A stretch of 64,000 nucleotides of DNA, taken from assembly GCA_965217625.1 (NCBI GenBank), contig OZ244557.1, forward strand, positions 1,674,001 through 1,738,000, read 5' to 3'. The position numbers and the translations under genes were made by a program. Under the pieces are notes generated by a model, which was not told where the DNA came from, did no database searches, and worked only from the letters and a program-made list of their open reading frames with translations. Below are positions 20,473 to 28,776 of this stretch, one piece after another. The DNA is from TK10-74A sp965217625 (GTDB lineage Bacteria > Chloroflexota > Dehalococcoidia > Bin125). Position 1 is the stretch's first letter, and every line of letters starts with the position of its first letter.

Positions 20473-21656
20473 GGCTCGTAGTCCATCAGCGCGTAGCGCC
20501 GCTCGGGGATGCGCGACCAAGGCTCCACGGCCACGATCTGGCTCAGCGGACTGCGGCCGTGCTGCGCGGTCAGGTGGCGCGCCATCTCGTGCAGTTGCGC
20601 GCGCCGGCGGGCGGCGTCGCGGAAGAGCGAGGGCTGGCGGCCGCTCTCCGCCGTGAGCGCGCCCAGCTCCAGCTCCATCTCCACCACGGGGGCGTCCCAC
20701 TGCGCCCGTTCCAGCGCGGCGCGAATCGGCAGCCAGAGGCGCTCGCGGTCGCTCGTCGGTTCGCGCAGCGCCTGGCTGCGCTCCCAGAGCCGATCCTCCT
20801 CCATCACGACGCGCAGACGCAGGCGCCGCACGAAGCGGCCCGAGGCGCGGGGGTGTCGCAGGGCCCGGCGCAGCAGTTGCCGGGCGCTGTGCAGGATCGC
20901 ATCGCGACTGACCAGCGGCGGCTCCGCCTGGCTGCGTTCCACCACCGCCGCCTGCACGAAGGGGTCGGGCACGACCGGGGTGGGGTCGGCGCCGCCGGCG
21001 GCCAGCCAGGCGGCCTCGCCGGCCGCGCCGAACTGCGCCGCGACGGCGTGCCGGGGCAGCGCCGCCAGCGCCCCCATGGTGTGGATCCCGAAGAGCCGCA
21101 GGCGCGCCTGGTCGTCGGATGGGAGCGGCAGCCAGGCCGTGGGCTTATCGGCCAGGAAGGCGGCGCTCGCGCTGGCGGGCACGCGCTGCGCGTCGCCCGG
21201 CGCGGCGCTGCGCGCGGCGACGCCGGCCGTGAAGCGCTCCCCGGCGATGCCCAGGCGGGCGGGCAGGGACGGCGGCGCGGCCTGCAGGATCGCCCGCTCC
21301 ACGTCGCCGGGGCGGGGGTAGAGCAGGTGCAGGCCGCGCAGGTCGGCGAAGACGGCGCCGGGCTCGGGCTGCTCCACGATGGGGCTGATGCCGGCCATCG
21401 CGTCGCGCAGGGTCGCCGCGACGCGGCGGTAGCGGGCGGGGTGGGGCGCCAGGATGGTGATCCGGGGGCAGAGGGCGGCGGCCTCGCGCAGGGTCTGGCC
21501 GGGGCGCACGTTGCGCCGGGCGGCGGGGTCGGTCAACTCCGCGACGCGCAGGCCGGCGGCGTCGCTGAGGACCACGGGGTGGTCGTGCCACTGCGGCCGG
21601 CCGGCCAGCTCGCAGGTGAGCGCCAGCGCAGGGACGACGAGGCAGGCGATCGGCAT
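20469..21656 (-). CDS. imuB: ImuB-type Y-family DNA polymerase homologue (catalytically inactive)
   Basis: 395 residues. ATG at 21656 is preceded by AGGAGG. The N-terminus MPIACLVVPALALTCEL aligns with the Y-family palm strand but lacks the Asp-Met-Asp of active polymerases, and VFADLRGLHLLYP replaces the usual SxDE motif, as expected for ImuB. A helix-hairpin-helix-like region (LRLFGIHTMGALAALP) and a little-finger-like C-terminal half follow. ImuB bridges DnaE2 to the beta clamp and damaged template. First gene of the imuB-DUF6504-dnaE2 operon. No imuA gene precedes it, as the next gene upstream is the divergent higB. Confidence 0.9.
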   Translation of the reverse strand: MPIACLVVPALALTCELAGRPQWHDHPVVLSDAAGLRVAELTDPAARRNVRPGQTLREAAALCPRITILAPHPARYRRVAATLRDAMAGISPIVEQPEPGAVFADLRGLHLLYPRPGDVERAILQAAPPSLPARLGIAGERFTAGVAARSAAPGDAQRVPASASAAFLADKPTAWLPLPSDDQARLRLFGIHTMGALAALPRHAVAAQFGAAGEAAWLAAGGADPTPVVPDPFVQAAVVERSQAEPPLVSRDAILHSARQLLRRALRHPRASGRFVRRLRLRVVMEEDRLWERSQALREPTSDRERLWLPIRAALERAQWDAPVVEMELELGALTAESGRQPSLFRDAARRRAQLHEMARHLTAQHGRSPLSQIVAVEPWSRIPERRYALMDYEP

Positions 21657-21701
21657 GGCTCCTCCTGCGCCGGGCCGTCGGCAACGTCCGGCAGGAGGGG
21701 T

Positions 21702-21731
21702 ATCGTAGAGAACAAGTGTTCTAGATGGCAA
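21702..21731 (-). promoter_or_regulatory. Promoter of the imuB-DUF6504-dnaE2 operon
   Basis: On the minus strand: TTGCCA at 21726-21731 (5 of 6 to TTGACA), an 18-base spacer, TACGAT at 21702-21707 (4 of 6 to TATAAT), 46 bases before the imuB start. The spacer contains the dyad described in the next entry. Prediction from sequence only. Confidence 0.6.
21709..21722. promoter_or_regulatory. LexA (SOS) operator, GAAC-N4-GTTC type
   Basis: AGAACAAGTGTTCT: the half-sites GAAC and GTTC with centre AAGT fit the Gram-positive LexA/DinR consensus GAAC-RNRY-GTTC exactly. It lies between the -35 and -10 of the imuB promoter, where LexA binding would exclude RNA polymerase, and 65 bases from the divergent higB start. 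imuB-dnaE2 operons are known SOS targets, which supports the call. Confidence 0.75.
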
Positions 21732-21786
21732 GGGCATACTGATGGATAGAAGTGGTTTCGGCGATTAGACTTGGTTGCGGTGATCA

Positions 21787-22083
21787 ATGGACGTGCGCTT
21801 CGAGGATGGATCGCTGGCGCGGCTCGAGACGGATGCTCGCTTCACGGCGAATCGCTCTCAGGCGATCGTTCGGAGCTACCGAAAAGTGATCACCTACGTT
21901 CGTGCTGCTGGCGATGAGCGAGATCTACGCGCATGGCCTGGCCTGCGGTTCGAGAAGCTAGAGGGGAATCGCGCCGATCAGTACTCAATGCGCCTCAACG
22001 ATCAATTTCGCTTGATCGTTCGATTGGAGAGCGCGCCAGCGGCGAAAGTCGTCGTGATCGTCGCGATTGAGGACTACCACTAA
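21787..22083 (+). CDS. higB: HigB/RelE-type toxin
   Basis: 98 residues, close to the family length. The sequence (RSYRKVITYVRAAGDERDLRAW..., FEKLEGNRADQYSMRLNDQFRLIVRL, ending VVVIVAIEDYH) is typical of the HigB/RelE killer-protein family, ribosome-dependent mRNA interferases. The basic residues and the final Asp-Tyr-His match the usual active-site end. The next gene starts immediately after its stop codon, the order toxin then antitoxin typical of higBA. GC content is lower than that of neighbours, suggesting acquisition. It shares a 130-base divergent promoter region, including the SOS operator, with imuB. Confidence 0.85.
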   Translation: MDVRFEDGSLARLETDARFTANRSQAIVRSYRKVITYVRAAGDERDLRAWPGLRFEKLEGNRADQYSMRLNDQFRLIVRLESAPAAKVVVIVAIEDYH

Positions 22084-22398
22084 GTGAGCAAGGCCAAGCA
22101 AATGGACAAGCAAGCACCAGCAGAAGGATTCCCCCCAGGAGAGTTCATCCGCGACTTCCTCGAAGGTCGGGGCTGGACCCAGGCCGATCTGGCGGATGTG
22201 TTGGCTTGGCCGGTGCAGCGCGTCGACCAGCTTGTTCAGGGTGAGCGGGGAATCACGGTGAGTACCGCGCAAGGACTCGCCTCGGCTTTTGGGACCACCC
22301 CGGAACTCTGGCTGAACCTCAATACAGCGTGGGAACGCCATCGTGCCCAGGGCGTCGGGGATGACCCCGTTCCTGTCCCTGCCGACTACAAGTCGTAG
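22084..22398 (+). CDS. higA: HigA-type antitoxin, XRE-family
   Basis: 104 residues. GTG start directly follows the higB TAA. An XRE helix-turn-helix is visible: WTQADLADVLAWPVQRVDQL, then GITVSTAQGLASAFGTTPELW with the HigA-typical LNLNTAWE end. The FPPGEFIRDFLEGRG opening is also characteristic. It neutralises HigB and normally represses its own promoter. Its 3' end overlaps the convergent DUF488 gene by 13 bases. Confidence 0.88.
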   Translation: MSKAKQMDKQAPAEGFPPGEFIRDFLEGRGWTQADLADVLAWPVQRVDQLVQGERGITVSTAQGLASAFGTTPELWLNLNTAWERHRAQGVGDDPVPVPADYKS

Positions 22399-22880
22399 CC
22401 CCTCAGCCCAGCGCTCTCCAACGCGAGCGCCAGCCGGTGCCGGTGACATTGGGTGGGGTCAAGCTCCGTGCACATGAAGGCGAGGGGATGCTCGGCGCCG
22501 GGGAAGAAATCGTGCCAGTTCTCCCCCGCGACTGACGGCGCGACGTACTCGTCGTACCACTCCCAAATCGCGTTTAGCGATCCATCCGCAGCTTGTGCTC
22601 GGATCTCGCGCGGGACTCCCAGCGCCGGCCGGTGCAGGTACGCGATTCCATCCTCTGCGAGTCGCGTCTGCAGGTTCCGCTTGCTGAACTCCGGCCTGTA
22701 CCGGCTCCCCGCTCTGAACCGAACGTCGACCAACGTGGCGACGCCTGCCCTCAACAGTGCTGCGATGAAGTCCGGGATGTCGCGGCCGGAGTAGCCAATG
22801 GTGAAGAAGTCCGCCTGCGTCACCGCCCGCGCGTCGTTCCAGGCGACCTTGTTCTGCCGCTGAACGCGCTCGGAGGGCAT
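22386..22880 (-). CDS. DUF488 family protein
   Basis: 164 residues. TIGYSGRDIPDFIAALLRAGVATLVDVR near the N-terminus and CTELDPTQCHRHRLALAL near the C-terminus are the DUF488 signature, including the paired cysteine and CHR. The start at 22880 (MPSERVQRQNK) is the nearest ATG to the conserved region; no clear Shine-Dalgarno was found, and ATG at 22952 is an alternative. Biochemical function is not established for the family. It converges on higA and, like it, is poorer in GC than the flanks, so the three genes may have arrived together. Confidence 0.8.
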   Translation of the reverse strand: MPSERVQRQNKVAWNDARAVTQADFFTIGYSGRDIPDFIAALLRAGVATLVDVRFRAGSRYRPEFSKRNLQTRLAEDGIAYLHRPALGVPREIRAQAADGSLNAIWEWYDEYVAPSVAGENWHDFFPGAEHPLAFMCTELDPTQCHRHRLALALESAGLRGYDL

Positions 22881-22981
22881 CGGGAGGCTCAATCCTGCGT
22901 CGCGAGACACGGCGCCTCGTCGCGCTCGGTCCGCTCGCTTGGCTGTGAACATACAGCCGATTCGCGTCGCACGGAGCGCCC

Positions 22982-24280
22982 CTAGATCACCCCCGCCCGG
23001 CGCAGCGACTCCATCTCCCCGACGCTCAGGCCCAGCCCTCCGTACACCGCCTCGTTGTCCTCGCCGATGAGGGGCGCGCGACGGCGCACGGCCCAGGGCG
23101 TCGCGCCGAAGCGATAGGGCGCGCCCGGGTAGCGGATGCGGCGGCCGACCTCCGGATGCTCGACCTCCACCGGGAACCCCCGCGCCGCGATGTGGGGGTC
23201 GGCCATGATCTCCTCCGGCGCGTTGATGATGCCGCACTGGAAGCCGCGCTCCTGGGCGCTGGTGAAGAAGTCGTAGGCGTCGAGGGCGCCGGCGATGCGG
23301 ACGATGGCGTCGCGGCCGGCGTGGAACATCGCGCGCAGCAGGTCGTCCTCCCGGATCTGGGCGAGCGAGAGCACGCCCTGCTGCATGCCCTCCTCCAGCA
23401 GGACGGCCTCCGGGAAGTCGTCGAGCAGGCCCAACTCCCGCAGCCAGTCGCGCACGGTGCGGAACTGTGCGCCGCTGCGAGGCGGCATGCCCGTGTTGAC
23501 CCAGCGGCCGTCGGCGCAGTGGGCCATCGTGGCCTGTGTGGGCTGGACGGCGGCGTGGCGGCCGGTCTGCCGCTGGACGGTCGCCCGCGCGACGTTCCAG
23601 CTCACGCTGGCCGCCTCCGTCGTGACGTTGTTGGCGGCGTGCATGTTCACGTCGACGCGCTGGCCGGGGCCGCCCGCATCGCGATGCAGCAGGGCGGTGA
23701 GCAGGCCCATGACGGCGAAGTGGCAGGCGGTCTGATAGCCCTGGTACCCGCCCCCGGCGACCGGCGGCAGGGCGTGGTCGTCGTAGCCGCAACTCCAGGC
23801 GGGACCGCCGCCGGCCAGCAGCGTGAGGTCCGTGGCCTGTTCGTGCGCGCGCGGGCCGTCGCGGCCGAAGGCCGTCATCGACACGTGGATCAGCCCCGGC
23901 CGATCCGCCCGCAGGGCGTCGTCGCCGAGGCCGTGGGCGTCGAGGGCGCCCGGCCCTTCCGCCTCCAGCAGGGCGTCGGCGCCGTCCAGCAGACGCAGGA
24001 GCAGGTCGCGCCCGGCCGGCCGGGTCCAATCCAGCGTGACCGCGCGCTTGTTGAGGTTGTAGTGCCAGAAGTGCAGGCTGCGCTCGGGATGGGGATCGTC
24101 GTCCAGGAAGGGGGGCAGGTCGCGGGTGGCGGCGCCGCCCGGCGGCTCCACGCTGACGACGTCGGCGCCCATGTCCGCCAGCAGCTTGCCGGCGAACGCG
24201 CCCGCCTCGGACTGCAACTCGACGACGCGGAGGTCCGCGAGGGGGCCGCGGACCGGCCCGTTGGGGGTGGAGGCCGTCAT
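22982..24280 (-). CDS. CaiB/BaiF-family CoA-transferase-like protein, catalytic Asp absent
   Basis: 432 residues, full length for class III CoA-transferases. The N-terminus has LADLRVVELQSEAGAFAGKLLADMGADVV, the CoA-binding region, and the C-terminus ends SLRRAGVI. In the stretch where family III enzymes carry the nucleophilic Asp (about GDSNTG in formyl-CoA transferase), this protein reads GYQTAC, so Tyr182 aligns with that Asp. ATG overlaps the upstream paralogue's stop by ATGA. It probably works as the non-catalytic half of a heteromer with its neighbour, as proposed for paired transferases such as BbsEF (inference). Confidence 0.85.
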   Translation of the reverse strand: MTASTPNGPVRGPLADLRVVELQSEAGAFAGKLLADMGADVVSVEPPGGAATRDLPPFLDDDPHPERSLHFWHYNLNKRAVTLDWTRPAGRDLLLRLLDGADALLEAEGPGALDAHGLGDDALRADRPGLIHVSMTAFGRDGPRAHEQATDLTLLAGGGPAWSCGYDDHALPPVAGGGYQGYQTACHFAVMGLLTALLHRDAGGPGQRVDVNMHAANNVTTEAASVSWNVARATVQRQTGRHAAVQPTQATMAHCADGRWVNTGMPPRSGAQFRTVRDWLRELGLLDDFPEAVLLEEGMQQGVLSLAQIREDDLLRAMFHAGRDAIVRIAGALDAYDFFTSAQERGFQCGIINAPEEIMADPHIAARGFPVEVEHPEVGRRIRYPGAPYRFGATPWAVRRRAPLIGEDNEAVYGGLGLSVGEMESLRRAGVI

Positions 24281-25515
24281 ATCACGCCCGCCGCCTGGAG
24301 TTGATCCCGCTCCGCCCGATCGACGCCCAGAAGGTCGCCGAAGACCACGTCGTTGTGCTGCCCGAGCAGCGGCGCGCCCCGGGCGATCTCCCAGTCGGTC
24401 TCGGAGAGGCGCAGGGGGAGGCCGTCGACGCGCACGGCGCCCATGAGCGGGTGTTGCACCTCCGGCCAGAGGCCCCAGGCGGCGGTGGCGGGATCCTCCT
24501 CGATGCGCTGCTCGGGGGTCTGCACGCGGCTGGCGGGGACGCCCGACTCCTGCAGCCGCGCCGCCAGCGCGGTGGCGTCGTGGCGCGCGGTCCACGCGGT
24601 CAGGCGATCGTCGAGCGTGTCCAAGTCCGCGAGCCGGCCCGCCAGACCGGCGAGGCCGGCGTCCCGCGCCCAGGGCTCGGCGACCTGCGCGGCGAGCGCC
24701 GCCCAATCCGCATCGTGACGACAGGCGATGGCGATCCAGGCGTCGTCGCCGGCGGCCGGATAGATGCCGTGCGGCGCCATGCGGCCGGGCCAGCCGCGGT
24801 TGCTGTGCGGCATCCCGGCGCGACGCAGCGGGCGGCCGTTGGCGGCGTGGTCGAGCAGGGCGGGGCCGTTAAGCGTCACCCCCGCCTCGACGGTGGAGAG
24901 GTCCACCCACTGCCCCTCGCCGGTCACGTGGCGATGATGCAGCGCCATCATGATCGCCATCGCCATGTAGTAGCCGCCGGTGTGGTCCATGTACGAGTAG
25001 CCCCAGCCGGCCGACGGCTGATTGGGCAGGCCGGAGCTGAAGGTGAGCCCCGACACCGCCTGCACGACCGGTCCCCAGGTCTTGAAGCGCCGGTATGGAC
25101 CCGTGTGGCCGAAGCCGCAGTTGGAGGCGTAGACGATGTCCGGCCGCAGGGCGCGCATCTCGTCGTAGGAGAAGCCGAGGCGATCCATGACGCCGGCGGA
25201 GAAGTTCTCGGCGACGACGTCGGAGACGGCGATCAGTCGTCGCAGCAGATCCTTGCCCGGCTCCGTGCGCAGATTGATGGTGACGCCCAGCTTCTCGACG
25301 TTGTGATTCTGGAACTGCCCGCCGAACTCCACGCCGCGGCGATCGTCGACGAACGGCGGCGCGCCCCGCAGGATGTCCCAGCGGCCCTCCGTAGCCGGAT
25401 CCTCCACGCGGATCACCTGCGCCCCGAAGGCGGCCAGAAAGCGCGTCGCGCCGGCCCCCGCGAGTTGGCCGGTGAAGTCGCAGATGCGCAGGTGCGACAA
25501 GGCCTGAGCGGGCAT
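24277..25515 (-). CDS. CaiB/BaiF-family CoA-transferase
   Basis: 412 residues, starting MPAQALSHLRICDF with GGAAGGA upstream. The N-terminal CoA-binding half has RFLAAFGAQVIRVEDP and TINLRTEPGKDLLRRLI. The catalytic Asp is present as Asp177 in YMDHTGG. It moves CoA between carboxylic acids without free intermediates. First gene of a two-gene operon with a divergent paralogue; the acid substrate is not evident. The MFS carrier gene diverges from it 113 bases away and may bring in the acid. Confidence 0.9.
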   Translation of the reverse strand: MPAQALSHLRICDFTGQLAGAGATRFLAAFGAQVIRVEDPATEGRWDILRGAPPFVDDRRGVEFGGQFQNHNVEKLGVTINLRTEPGKDLLRRLIAVSDVVAENFSAGVMDRLGFSYDEMRALRPDIVYASNCGFGHTGPYRRFKTWGPVVQAVSGLTFSSGLPNQPSAGWGYSYMDHTGGYYMAMAIMMALHHRHVTGEGQWVDLSTVEAGVTLNGPALLDHAANGRPLRRAGMPHSNRGWPGRMAPHGIYPAAGDDAWIAIACRHDADWAALAAQVAEPWARDAGLAGLAGRLADLDTLDDRLTAWTARHDATALAARLQESGVPASRVQTPEQRIEEDPATAAWGLWPEVQHPLMGAVRVDGLPLRLSETDWEIARGAPLLGQHNDVVFGDLLGVDRAERDQLQAAGVI

Positions 25516-25628
25516 CGGCGGCCGTCCTTCCGTTGCGACGGGGCATCCCGGACGCGGGTCGGGCCGGCAGGATAGCGCCCCACCCATCCGCTCCGCCGCT
25601 GGCGTGCGCCCCGGCGCTGCGCTATGCC

Positions 25629-26975
25629 GTGATCGTGCCGATTCGACCCCTCCGCCAACGCCTCAGCGTGACCGGCCTGCCGTTCTACTACGGCTGGGTC
25701 ATCGTGGGGGCGGCGCTGACGACGCAGTTCATCGCCGTGGGCGCCCAGACGGGCGTGATCGGCGCCTTCACGAAGCCCATGACGGAGGGGTTGGACTGGA
25801 GCCGCAGCGAGCTGTTCCTCTCCGAGACGATCGCGCAGCTGGTCATGGCCGTGATCGGCGTGCGGCTGGGGCCGTACGTGGATCGGCTGGGGACCCGGCC
25901 CGTGATGCTGGCCGGCATCGCCGTGCTGGTGCCGTCGCTGCTGCTGATCAGCCAGGTCACGGAGCTCTGGCAGTGGCTGATCCTGCGCGGCTTCGTGATG
26001 GCCGGCGGCGTGGCGCTGGTGGGACTGTTCGTGGCCTCCGTGGCGGTGTCGAAGTGGTTCGTGACGCTGCGCGGCCGGGCGCTGGGCTTCGCCTTGATGG
26101 GGGTCTCGCTGGCGGGCGTCGTCTGGCCGCTGCTGGCGACGTTCGCGATCGACGAGCTGGGCTGGCGCGGGGCCTGGGCCCTGGTCGCGGGCGTGGCGCT
26201 GCTGGCGCTGATCCCCGCGGCGTTGCTGATGCGGCGTCAGCCCGAGGACTACGGCCTCGAGCCCGACGGCGGCGCGCAGCCCACGCCCGCGCGCCGCGCG
26301 GCGGCGGCCGTGGATTACCGGGAGTCGCTCGACCGCCGGGCGGCCCTGCGCACGCCGGCCTTTTACCTGATCGTCGTGACCTTTGGGCTGTGCATCGTGG
26401 GGGTCTTCGCGATCCTCACGCAGGGCATCCCCTTCCTGACCGATAGCGGCTTCAGCCCCGCCGAGGCCGCCGCGCTCTCGTCGACGATGTCGCTGCTGGC
26501 GATGCTCACCAAGCCGCCCTGGGGCGCGGCCGCGGATCGCTGGAACCCCAAGGCGCTGGCCGCGACCGGCTTCGTCATCGCCGGGCTGGGGACGGCCATG
26601 CTGGTGCCCGCCGCGCAGGCGGGATCGCTGCCCCTGGTCGCGCTCGCGATGGTGATCATCGGCATCGGCTGGGGCGGCAACATCCCCATTCACGAGGTGA
26701 TCTGGGCGGCGACGTTCGGGCGCCGCTACCTGGGCGCCGTGCGCGGCCTGGGCTTCCCGGTCACGGCGGCGATCGCGGCGGCGACGCCGCTGGCGCTCGC
26801 GAGCTACTTCGACGCGGTGGGCAGCTACGCCGACGCGTTCTACTTTTGCGCCGCGCTGTGGTTCGTCGCGCTCTTGCTGATCTGCTTCGTGCGGCGCCCC
26901 GCCCGGCCCCTCGATCCGGCCGCGGCGGCGGCGGCGGTGGACGGCCCGGCCACGAGCGAGCACGCGGACCACTAG
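25629..26975 (+). CDS. MFS transporter, monocarboxylate/OFA-like
   Basis: About 448 residues with 12 predicted helices; the first begins LPFYYGWVIVGAALTTQF. The loop LGPYVDRLGTRPVM is the motif-A-like cytoplasmic segment, and a central charged loop (QPEDYGLEPDGG...) separates the two halves. GTG at 25629 or 25635 is the likely start, as the preceding codons look non-coding. The YGW opening resembles the MFS carrier at 30640. Divergent from the CaiB/BaiF pair, which suggests uptake of an acid later activated to its CoA thioester (inference). Confidence 0.85.
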   Translation: MIVPIRPLRQRLSVTGLPFYYGWVIVGAALTTQFIAVGAQTGVIGAFTKPMTEGLDWSRSELFLSETIAQLVMAVIGVRLGPYVDRLGTRPVMLAGIAVLVPSLLLISQVTELWQWLILRGFVMAGGVALVGLFVASVAVSKWFVTLRGRALGFALMGVSLAGVVWPLLATFAIDELGWRGAWALVAGVALLALIPAALLMRRQPEDYGLEPDGGAQPTPARRAAAAVDYRESLDRRAALRTPAFYLIVVTFGLCIVGVFAILTQGIPFLTDSGFSPAEAAALSSTMSLLAMLTKPPWGAAADRWNPKALAATGFVIAGLGTAMLVPAAQAGSLPLVALAMVIIGIGWGGNIPIHEVIWAATFGRRYLGAVRGLGFPVTAAIAAATPLALASYFDAVGSYADAFYFCAALWFVALLLICFVRRPARPLDPAAAAAAVDGPATSEHADH

Positions 26976-27029
26976 TCTGCATGCGAACGCCGGCCCCGCC
27001 GAGCGGCGCGGGCGGCGCCGGCGAGCGAG

Positions 27030-28742
27030 ATGGGCACTCCCCTGGGCATCGAGATTCCCGTCCTGGCCAGCGCGGATGTCGCGGGCGATCTGGTGATCCT
27101 CGTGGCCGCGGCCGTCGCCGGCGGCTATCTGGCCGGGCTGCTGCGGCAGCCGCTGGTCGTGGGCTTCATCGTCGGGGGGATGGTGATCGGCCCCGTGACC
27201 GGCGTCGTGGACAGCATCGAGGATGTCGAGTTCATCGGCGAGCTCGGCGTGGCGCTGCTGCTGTTCACGATCGGGCTCGAGTTCCCGCTGCGACAGTTCC
27301 GCGCCCTGGGCGTGCGGGTGCTCGTCGCGGCGACGATCCAGATCAGCTTCATCGGCGCCGTCGGCTATGTGATCGCGGTCTCGCTGGGCTTCTCCGCCGT
27401 CGCCGCGACGCCCATCGCCGCAGCCGTGGCGCTCTCCTCAACGGCCCTGCTCGTGCGGCTGCTGGGCCAGCAGGGCAGCCGTCGCGACGCGCACGGCCAG
27501 TGGGCGCTGGGCATCGCGCTGGTGCAGGACCTGGTGGCCGTGCCGGTGCTGGTGGTGCTGCCGCAGCTGGGCGCCGCGACGGGCGGCGCGCTGGTCGAGG
27601 ACGTGCTGATCGCGACGGCCAAGGGCATCGCCATGGTCGCGGTGGTGCTGGTCGTGGGGCGGTTCCTGGTGCCCTGGATCCTGGGCCAGGCGCTGGCCAA
27701 CCGCTCGCGCGAGCTGTTCCTGATGTCGGTCTTCGCGCTGGCTAGCGGCATCGCGCTGGGCAGCTTCGCGGCCGGGCTCAGCGTCGCCTTCGGGGCCTTC
27801 CTGGCGGGCGTCGTGACGGCGCAGTCGATCTACGCGACGCGGGCGCTGCAGGAGGTCGTGCCCCTGCGCGACCTCTTCGCGGCCACGTTCTTCGTCAGCA
27901 TCGGGGTGCTGTTCGACTTCCACGTGGTCGTCGAGCACTGGCCGATCTTCGTGTCGGTGCTGCTCTGGGGCGGGCTGGGCAAGGTCGTCCTGATCTTCGC
28001 CCTGGCGCGCTGGTCCGGCTTCGACGCCACCCGCGCCCTGCGCACCGGCCTGCTGCTGGGCCAGGTGGGCGAGTTCTCCTTCCTCTTCGCGGCGGCGATG
28101 CAGGGCGCCGCGACGGAGGAGGCGGGCGCCATCCTGATCGCGACGGGCGCCGCCAGCATGGCGATCTCCGCGGCGATGATCGGGCAGACCGATCGCATCG
28201 AACGCGCCCTGCTCCGCATCCCCGGGCTGGCCGGCCGCTGGACCTCCGAGCCGGTGGCAGAGGTGGGCGACGCCGAGCAGCGGCAGCACACCGTCATCGC
28301 CGGCTTCGGACACTCCGGCGCCGAGGTCGCCCGCGCGCTGACCCAGCGCGGCTTCTCCTACCTCGTCATCGACTCCGACCCCGGCCTGCCCCGTCGCGCC
28401 GAGGAGGCGGGCGCGCCCTACATCTGGGGCGACCTGGCCAACACCGGGATCATGGACGAGGCCGGGCTCGACCACGCGCGCATGCTGGTCCTGACGATCG
28501 CCGACAGCGTCGTCAGTGAGATGGTCGTGCGGATGGTGCGGGCCGACTACCCGCGCCTGCGGATCGTCGCGCGGGCCGACCATCCGGACGCGGCGGCGCG
28601 CCTGCTCGACGCGGGCGCCAACGCCGTCGTGCAGCCGTTGCTGGAGATCGGCCTGGAGCTGATGTACCAGGCGCTGCACGGCTACGGCGTCCCCGCGAAC
28701 GAGATCCGGCAGGCGCAGGCGCGCCGCCGCCGGGAGAGCTGA
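27030..28742 (+). CDS. CPA2-family cation:proton antiporter with TrkA-N domain
   Basis: 570 residues. Residues about 18-395 form the membrane part (KefB/KefC-like: GELGVALLLFTIGLEFPL, ALSSTALLVRLLGQQGS, SFAAGLSVAFGAFLAGV). A RCK/TrkA-N domain follows: HTVIAGFGHSGAEVARAL is the nucleotide-binding turn and VIDSDPGL the acidic strand end. This arrangement fits a K+ or Na+ efflux antiporter gated by a nucleotide or redox ligand. It stands 54 bases after the MFS gene on the same strand and may be co-transcribed. Confidence 0.92.
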   Translation: MGTPLGIEIPVLASADVAGDLVILVAAAVAGGYLAGLLRQPLVVGFIVGGMVIGPVTGVVDSIEDVEFIGELGVALLLFTIGLEFPLRQFRALGVRVLVAATIQISFIGAVGYVIAVSLGFSAVAATPIAAAVALSSTALLVRLLGQQGSRRDAHGQWALGIALVQDLVAVPVLVVLPQLGAATGGALVEDVLIATAKGIAMVAVVLVVGRFLVPWILGQALANRSRELFLMSVFALASGIALGSFAAGLSVAFGAFLAGVVTAQSIYATRALQEVVPLRDLFAATFFVSIGVLFDFHVVVEHWPIFVSVLLWGGLGKVVLIFALARWSGFDATRALRTGLLLGQVGEFSFLFAAAMQGAATEEAGAILIATGAASMAISAAMIGQTDRIERALLRIPGLAGRWTSEPVAEVGDAEQRQHTVIAGFGHSGAEVARALTQRGFSYLVIDSDPGLPRRAEEAGAPYIWGDLANTGIMDEAGLDHARMLVLTIADSVVSEMVVRMVRADYPRLRIVARADHPDAAARLLDAGANAVVQPLLEIGLELMYQALHGYGVPANEIRQAQARRRRES

Positions 28743-28776
28743 CCCGGCCCGGCGCCGCGCTCGCCCGCCGCGCCCG

